From: Lelliottia wanjuensis
Lineage (GTDB): Bacteria > Pseudomonadota > Gammaproteobacteria > Enterobacterales > Enterobacteriaceae
Direction of reading: 5' to 3'
Assembly (NCBI RefSeq): GCF_030238365.1
Contig: NZ_JASSOT010000058.1
Span: forward strand, 21,863-85,862
DNA length: 64,000 bases
Shown: positions 59,482 to 64,000 of the stretch, piece by piece
Layout: every line of letters starts with the position of its first letter
Numbering within the stretch: the first letter of the stretch is position 1
Translations under genes and position numbers: made by a program
The notes under the pieces: model-generated
Databases searched by the model: none
What the model was told of the DNA's origin: nothing
What the model saw: only the letters and a program-made list of their open reading frames with translations

Positions 59482-60188
59482 AAATCGGCCTGATGGTGAA
59501 TGGATTGCAGATTGATGCGTATTATTCAGACCATGAGATTCAAAACGTTCATATCCCGCTGCTGCAACAGATTGCGAAGCGCCACGCTTTAACCCCTCAT
59601 CGTCGAACCCTTGTTTTCCTGAGCGCACCGCCGGGAACGGGGAAGTCGACCCTGACCACGTTCTGGGAAACGCTCTCCCGCCAGGACCCGGATTTACCGG
59701 AAATCCAGACGCTGCCGATGGATGGTTTTCACCACTACAACGCCTGGCTGGATGCGCACAATCTGCGGCCTTTTAAAGGCGCTCCCGAGACCTTCGACGT
59801 CGACAAGCTGGCGGCAAATTTGCGTCAGATCCGCGACGGGGATGGCGACTGGCCCCAGTACAGTCGGCAAAAACACGATCCGGTGGAGTCGGCCATCAGG
59901 GTGACGGCCCCCGTGGTGATTGTGGAAGGCAACTGGCTGCTGCTGGATGACGATAAGTGGCGCGCTTTGGGTGAGTTCTGTGATTTTTCCCTGTTTATCA
60001 GCGCGCCTGCTGCTGCTTTGCGCGAACGCCTGGTGCAGCGCAAGCGGGCAGGGGGTTTATCTCAGGAAGATGCCGAGGCATTTTACCTGCGCACAGACGG
60101 TCCAAACGTCGAACGTGTTCTTTGCCATAGTCGTCCGGCGGATCTGACGTTGCAGATGACGGCAGAGGGCGAATATGTTTTCGCCTGA
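59478..60188 (+). CDS. yggC: P-loop kinase-like protein YggC
   Basis: A 236-aa protein of the uridine/pantothenate kinase-like P-loop family. Walker A is LSAPPGTGKSTLT; DGFHHYN and GNWLLLDDDKW are further kinase-like motifs. The substrate is unknown; a sugar or nucleoside-like compound is suggested by the cmt context. It is the last gene before the epd promoter region. Confidence 0.92.
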   Translation: MKIGLMVNGLQIDAYYSDHEIQNVHIPLLQQIAKRHALTPHRRTLVFLSAPPGTGKSTLTTFWETLSRQDPDLPEIQTLPMDGFHHYNAWLDAHNLRPFKGAPETFDVDKLAANLRQIRDGDGDWPQYSRQKHDPVESAIRVTAPVVIVEGNWLLLDDDKWRALGEFCDFSLFISAPAAALRERLVQRKRAGGLSQEDAEAFYLRTDGPNVERVLCHSRPADLTLQMTAEGEYVFA

Positions 60189-60219
60189 GTGGAATAATTC
60201 CGCCGTAAATGGGCGAAGA

Positions 60220-60239
60220 AATGTGACGCAAGTCAGATA
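60220..60239 (+). promoter_or_regulatory. Candidate CRP site of epd
   Basis: tgtga-cgcaag-tcaga (60222-60237) fits CRP with one arm mismatch, about 195 bases upstream of the epd start. CRP activation of the E. coli epd-pgk-fbaA operon is established. Confidence 0.5.
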
Positions 60240-60294
60240 AATGGCGAATCTCTCGGGGTGAACGTTCCTTTTATTCCCCGTTTCGCTTATTCTT

Positions 60295-60310
60295 GCTGAA
60301 GCGTTTCAGT
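60295..60310 (+). promoter_or_regulatory. Cra (FruR) operator of epd
   Basis: gctgaagcgtttcagt is a near-palindromic match to the Cra consensus (gctgaa-N4-ttcagc). Cra control of epd-pgk is established in E. coli. Confidence 0.7.
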
Positions 60311-60432
60311 CGATTAAATGTTCGACAATTGACCAATCAGTCGCAGTTTGTGACAGGCAAGGATTCCCCTCTGAGCGTAGCTGGATTACTCTTTCAGCCA
60401 CTTCAATTCAGGGATAGCCTTGCAGGAGACCT

Positions 60433-61452
60433 ATGACCGTACGCGTAGCGATTAATGGCTTTGGTCGCATCGGACGTAACGTGATTCGTGCTTTATATGA
60501 ATCCGGGCGTCGGGCGGAAATCACCGTAGTGGCTGTCAATGAACTGGCAGACGCGGCGGGTATGGCGCATTTGTTGAAATACGATACCAGCCATGGGCGC
60601 TTTGCCTGGGACGTTCGCCAGGAAAGAGAGCAACTGTTCGTCGGCGATGATGTGATTCGCGTCCTGCATGAGCGCAGCATTGAAGCGCTGCCGTGGCGTG
60701 AGTTGGGTGTGGATGTGGTGCTGGACTGCACCGGCGTGTACGGCAATCGCGAACACGGCGAGGCGCATCTGGCAGCAGGCGCGAAGAAAGTGCTGTTTTC
60801 CCATCCCGGTGGTCACGATCTCGACGCAACCGTCGTCTACGGCGTGAACCATCTCGAGCTGCAAGCCGAACACCGTATTGTCTCCAATGCCTCCTGCACC
60901 ACAAACTGCATTATTCCGGTCATCAAACTGTTAGACGACGCGTATGGCATTGAGTCGGGTACAGTCACCACGATCCACTCCGCCATGCACGACCAGCAGG
61001 TAATCGACGCGTATCACCCGGACCTTCGTCGCACGCGCGCGGCGAGTCAGTCCATCATTCCGGTGGATACGAAACTGGCGGCGGGGATCACCCGTATTTT
61101 CCCCCAGTTTAACGATCGTTTTGAAGCCATTGCGGTTCGCGTGCCGACCATAAATGTCACCGCGATTGACCTCAGTGTTACCGTGAAGAAACCGGTAAAA
61201 GCTAATGAAGTCAACCTGTTGCTGCAAAAAGCAGCACAGGGAGCATTTCATGGTATAGTTGACTATACGGAATTACCGTTGGTCTCAGTAGATTTTAACC
61301 ACGATCCGCACAGTGCCATTGTTGATGGCACACAGACGCGGGTCAGCGGTGCTCACCTCATCAAAACGCTGGTGTGGTGCGATAATGAATGGGGCTTTGC
61401 TAACAGGATGCTCGACACCACGTTAGCCATGGCCGCACAAGGTTTCAGGTAG
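60433..61452 (+). CDS. epd: Erythrose-4-phosphate dehydrogenase
   Basis: A 339-aa GAPDH-like enzyme oxidising D-erythrose 4-phosphate for pyridoxal phosphate synthesis. NAD-binding [20 protein letters not shown] begins the protein; the catalytic Cys is in [11 protein letters not shown]. The C-terminal [12 protein letters not shown] matches the family. The first gene of epd-pgk-fbaA, followed 49 bases later by pgk. Confidence 0.97.
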   Translation: MTVRVAINGFGRIGRNVIRALYESGRRAEITVVAVNELADAAGMAHLLKYDTSHGRFAWDVRQEREQLFVGDDVIRVLHERSIEALPWRELGVDVVLDCTGVYGNREHGEAHLAAGAKKVLFSHPGGHDLDATVVYGVNHLELQAEHRIVSNASCTTNCIIPVIKLLDDAYGIESGTVTTIHSAMHDQQVIDAYHPDLRRTRAASQSIIPVDTKLAAGITRIFPQFNDRFEAIAVRVPTINVTAIDLSVTVKKPVKANEVNLLLQKAAQGAFHGIVDYTELPLVSVDFNHDPHSAIVDGTQTRVSGAHLIKTLVWCDNEWGFANRMLDTTLAMAAQGFR

Positions 61453-61501
61453 GGCGCAAAGTGCGCATGCAAAACTTTAAGAATCAACGAGAGGATTCAC
61501 C

Positions 61502-62665
61502 ATGTCTGTAATTAAGATGACCGATCTGGATCTGGCAGGTAAACGCGTTTTCATCCGTGCCGATCTGAACGTACCTGTTAAAGATGGCAAAGTGACCAGC
61601 GATGCGCGTATTCGTGCTTCTCTGCCAACCATCGAACTGGCACTGAAACAGGGTGCGAAAGTGATGGTAACCTCTCACCTGGGTCGTCCGACCGAAGGCG
61701 AGTACAACGAAGAATTCTCTCTGCTGCCAGTTGTTAACTACCTGAAAGACAAACTGTCTAACCCGGTACGTCTGGTGAAAGATTACCTGGACGGCGTGGA
61801 AGTGGCTGCAGGTGAACTGGTTGTTCTGGAAAACGTTCGCTTCAACAAAGGCGAGAAGAAAGACGACGAAGCGCTGTCCAAGAAATACGCTGCCCTGTGC
61901 GACGTATTCGTGATGGATGCATTCGGTACCGCTCACCGTGCGCAGGCTTCTACTCACGGTATCGGTAAATTCGCAGACGTCGCTTGTGCAGGTCCACTGC
62001 TGGCTGACGAACTGGAAGCACTGGGTAAAGCACTGAAAGAACCAGCACGTCCAATGGTTGCTATCGTTGGTGGTTCTAAAGTGTCTACCAAACTGACCGT
62101 TCTGGATTCCCTGTCTAAAATCGCTGACCAGCTGATTGTTGGCGGTGGTATCGCGAACACCTTCGTTGCTGCTCAAGGCCACAACGTCGGTAAATCCCTG
62201 TACGAAGCGGACCTGGTTGACGAAGCAAAACGTCTGCTGACCACCTGCGATATCCCAGTCCCAACGGACGTTCGCGTGGCAACCGAGTTCTCTGAAACCG
62301 CGACCGCGACCCTGAAATCTGTTAACGACATCAAAGATGAAGAGCAGATCCTGGACCTGGGCGACGTGTCTGCACAGAAACTGGCTGACATCCTGAAAAA
62401 CGCGAAAACCATTCTGTGGAATGGCCCGGTTGGCGTGTTCGAATTCCCTAACTTCCGTAAAGGGACTGAAATCGTGGCTAACGCAATCGCAGACAGCGAA
62501 GCGTTCTCCATCGCAGGCGGCGGCGATACTCTGGCGGCTATCGACCTGTTCGGTATTTCCGACAAAATCTCCTACATCTCCACTGGTGGCGGCGCATTCC
62601 TCGAATTCGTGGAAGGCAAAGTTCTGCCAGCAGTAGCAATGCTCGAAGAGCGCGCTAAGAAGTAA
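61502..62665 (+). CDS. pgk: Phosphoglycerate kinase
   Basis: A 387-aa glycolytic kinase. [20 protein letters not shown] and the C-terminal GGGDTLAA and [10 protein letters not shown] motifs are plain. Codon use is strongly biased toward the optimal set, as for a highly expressed gene. A hairpin gggcagg-gaaa-cctgccc (62675-62692) without a T-run separates it from fbaA and may protect or process the mRNA. Confidence 0.98.
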   Translation: MSVIKMTDLDLAGKRVFIRADLNVPVKDGKVTSDARIRASLPTIELALKQGAKVMVTSHLGRPTEGEYNEEFSLLPVVNYLKDKLSNPVRLVKDYLDGVEVAAGELVVLENVRFNKGEKKDDEALSKKYAALCDVFVMDAFGTAHRAQASTHGIGKFADVACAGPLLADELEALGKALKEPARPMVAIVGGSKVSTKLTVLDSLSKIADQLIVGGGIANTFVAAQGHNVGKSLYEADLVDEAKRLLTTCDIPVPTDVRVATEFSETATATLKSVNDIKDEEQILDLGDVSAQKLADILKNAKTILWNGPVGVFEFPNFRKGTEIVANAIADSEAFSIAGGGDTLAAIDLFGISDKISYISTGGGAFLEFVEGKVLPAVAMLEERAKK

Positions 62666-62757
62666 GCCATTCATGGGCAGGGAAACCTGCCCAAATTTCA
62701 GCGTGCTTTTTAGAGCTCGCACCTTTTCTAACGGCCGAAGATACAGGACTACGTAAC

Positions 62758-63837
62758 ATGTCTAAAATTTTTGATTTCGTAAAACCTGGCGTGATCACTG
62801 GTGATGACGTTCAGAAAGTGTTCCAGGTAGCTAAAGAAAACAACTTTGCTCTGCCGGCAGTTAACTGCGTGGGTACCGACTCCATTAACGCCGTACTGGA
62901 AACCGCTGCAAAAGTTAAAGCGCCGGTTATCGTACAGTTCTCTAACGGTGGCGCAGCATTCATCGCCGGTAAAGGCGTGAAAACTGACGTTCCTCAGGGC
63001 GCAGCAATCCTGGGCGCTATCTCTGGTGCGCACCACGTACACCAGATGGCTGAGCACTACGGTGTTCCAGTTATCCTGCACACTGACCACTGCGCGAAGA
63101 AACTGCTGCCGTGGATCGACGGTCTGCTGGACGCGGGTGAAAAACACTTCGCAGCGACCGGTAAGCCACTGTTCTCTTCTCACATGATCGACCTGTCTGA
63201 AGAGTCACTGCACGAAAACATCGAAATCTGCTCCAAATACCTGGCGCGTATGTCCAAAATGGACATGACCCTGGAAATCGAACTGGGTTGCACCGGCGGT
63301 GAAGAAGACGGCGTGGACAACAGCCACATGGACGCTTCTGCACTGTACACCCAGCCAGAAGACGTTGATTACGCGTACACCGAGCTGAGCAAAATCAGCC
63401 CACGTTTCACCATCGCGGCATCTTTCGGTAACGTGCACGGCGTTTACAAGCCAGGTAACGTGGTTCTGACCCCGACTATCCTGCGCGATTCTCAGGAATA
63501 CGTTTCTAAGAAACACAACCTGCCGCACAACAGCCTGAACTTCGTCTTCCACGGCGGTTCCGGTTCTTCTGCTCAGGAAATCAAAGATTCCGTAAGCTAC
63601 GGTGTAGTCAAAATGAACATCGATACCGATACCCAATGGGCAACCTGGGACGGCATCCTGCAGTACTACAAAACCAACGAAGCTTACCTGCAAGGCCAGC
63701 TGGGCAACCCGAAAGGCGAAGACCAGCCGAACAAGAAATACTACGATCCACGCGTATGGCTGCGTTCTGCCCAGACCTCTATGATCACCCGTCTGGAGCA
63801 GGCATTCAAAGAGCTGAACGCGGTTGACGTTCTGTAA
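62758..63837 (+). CDS. fbaA: Class II fructose-bisphosphate aldolase
   Basis: A 359-aa zinc-dependent aldolase. Zinc ligands are in VILHTDHCAKKLLPW and later histidines (FGNVHGVYK, FVFHGGSGSS); the ELGCTGGEEDGVDN loop is typical. Strong optimal codon use. The usual terminator following the gene is interrupted by an insertion element at about 63874. Confidence 0.98.
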   Translation: MSKIFDFVKPGVITGDDVQKVFQVAKENNFALPAVNCVGTDSINAVLETAAKVKAPVIVQFSNGGAAFIAGKGVKTDVPQGAAILGAISGAHHVHQMAEHYGVPVILHTDHCAKKLLPWIDGLLDAGEKHFAATGKPLFSSHMIDLSEESLHENIEICSKYLARMSKMDMTLEIELGCTGGEEDGVDNSHMDASALYTQPEDVDYAYTELSKISPRFTIAASFGNVHGVYKPGNVVLTPTILRDSQEYVSKKHNLPHNSLNFVFHGGSGSSAQEIKDSVSYGVVKMNIDTDTQWATWDGILQYYKTNEAYLQGQLGNPKGEDQPNKKYYDPRVWLRSAQTSMITRLEQAFKELNAVDVL

Positions 63838-63854
63838 TTTGAGTTGCTGAAAAG

Positions 63855-63873
63855 CGTTAAAAAGGCCCGCACT
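63855..63873 (+). terminator. Left half of the fbaA terminator
   Basis: gttaaaaaggcccgcact is the left arm of the hairpin that normally follows fbaA (aaaggcccgc...gcgggcctttt). The right arm is not next to it; IS DNA begins immediately. Confidence 0.65.
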
Positions 63874-64000
63874 TGGACTGCACCCCAAAAGTTGGACACC
63901 CAACTGATTAAGGTGCAGTTTTTTATGGCAAAGCCAAAATATTCCCTCGAAACCAGATTAGCTGTCGTCAATCACTACCTTGCCGGAAAAGATGGAACAC
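63874..64000 (+). mobile_element. IS150-type IS3-family element, left end
   Basis: Starts with tggactgcaccccaaaag then ttggacacc, the terminal repeat type of the IS150 group. The element runs past the window edge. The transposase orfA begins at 63925. Confidence 0.85.
63925..64000 (+). CDS. IS3-family (IS150 group) transposase orfA, partial
   Basis: The first 25 codons read MAKPKYSLETRLAVVNHYLAG, the helix-turn-helix opening of IS150-type InsJ proteins, which start with a KPKY...RLEVVNHY pattern. The gene continues outside the window. It would be made with orfB through frameshifting in this family. Intactness cannot be judged. Confidence 0.85.
   Translation, partial: MAKPKYSLETRLAVVNHYLAGKDGT

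Noticed and set aside
62675..62692. Terminator between pgk and fbaA
   Set aside because: The hairpin lacks a T-run, and the two genes are co-transcribed in E. coli; more likely an RNA stability or processing element.
61484..62722. 412-codon minus-strand frame opposite pgk
   Set aside because: Antisense shadow caused by the strong codon bias of pgk; not a gene.

Overview
The window is chromosomal DNA of a member of the Enterobacteriaceae. From about 16 kb onward, gene order and protein sequences follow the Escherichia coli speC-to-fbaA segment gene by gene. The citrate-fermentation cluster, the abundant REP/BIME elements and a second palindromic repeat family built on ccctcaccctaaccctctccc suggest an Enterobacter, Lelliottia or Leclercia-like host. 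That assignment is inference.

Region 1 (1-15,957) is a genomic island next to tRNA-Phe (pheV). A P4-type tyrosine integrase (14588-15781) lies beside the 3' end of the tRNA, and the island runs leftward past the window start. Beyond the integrase come an AT-rich gene of unknown function, an IS110-family remnant, and a minus-strand unit made of an AlpA regulator, an unknown 436-aa protein carrying a (GTAGCC)6 hexanucleotide repeat, a DUF3987/YfjI-like protein and a zinc-finger protein. About 1 kb without a gene follows. The far left is a plus-strand cargo cassette: a PerC-like regulator, three exported proteins (one DUF4431-like, one multidomain with YARHG and DUF4431-like parts), two small genes and a membrane protein with a transglutaminase-like Cys-His-acid triad. 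This cargo is the best candidate for an undescribed system.

Region 2 (16,129-30,571) holds yqgA, speC and then a complete citrate-fermentation cluster between speC and nupG, which are neighbours in E. coli. It has a CitA/CitB-type two-component system divergent from a 2-hydroxycarboxylate transporter, a FAH-family hydrolase and citCDEFXG. The transporter takes up citrate, citrate lyase (CitDEF, matured by CitC, CitX and CitG) splits it to acetate and oxaloacetate, and the FAH enzyme may act on oxaloacetate because no oadGAB genes are present here.

Region 3 (29,315-48,296) is the conserved housekeeping block: nupG, mltC, yggX, mutY, trmB, yggL, yggN, a DUF559 nuclease-like gene in place of ansB-yggM, hemW, rdgB, yggU, yggT, yggS, yggR, ruvX, yqgE, gshB, rsmE, endA, sprT, galP, metK and yqgB. 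The galP and nupG control regions carry clear GalR and DeoR operators. A chain of short reading frames precedes speA.

Region 4 (48,305-64,000) covers polyamine synthesis (speA, speB), loiP, tktA, the cmtBA PTS with yggP, yggF, yggD and yggC, and the glycolytic epd-pgk-fbaA operon. At the right edge an IS150-type IS3-family element interrupts the fbaA terminator.
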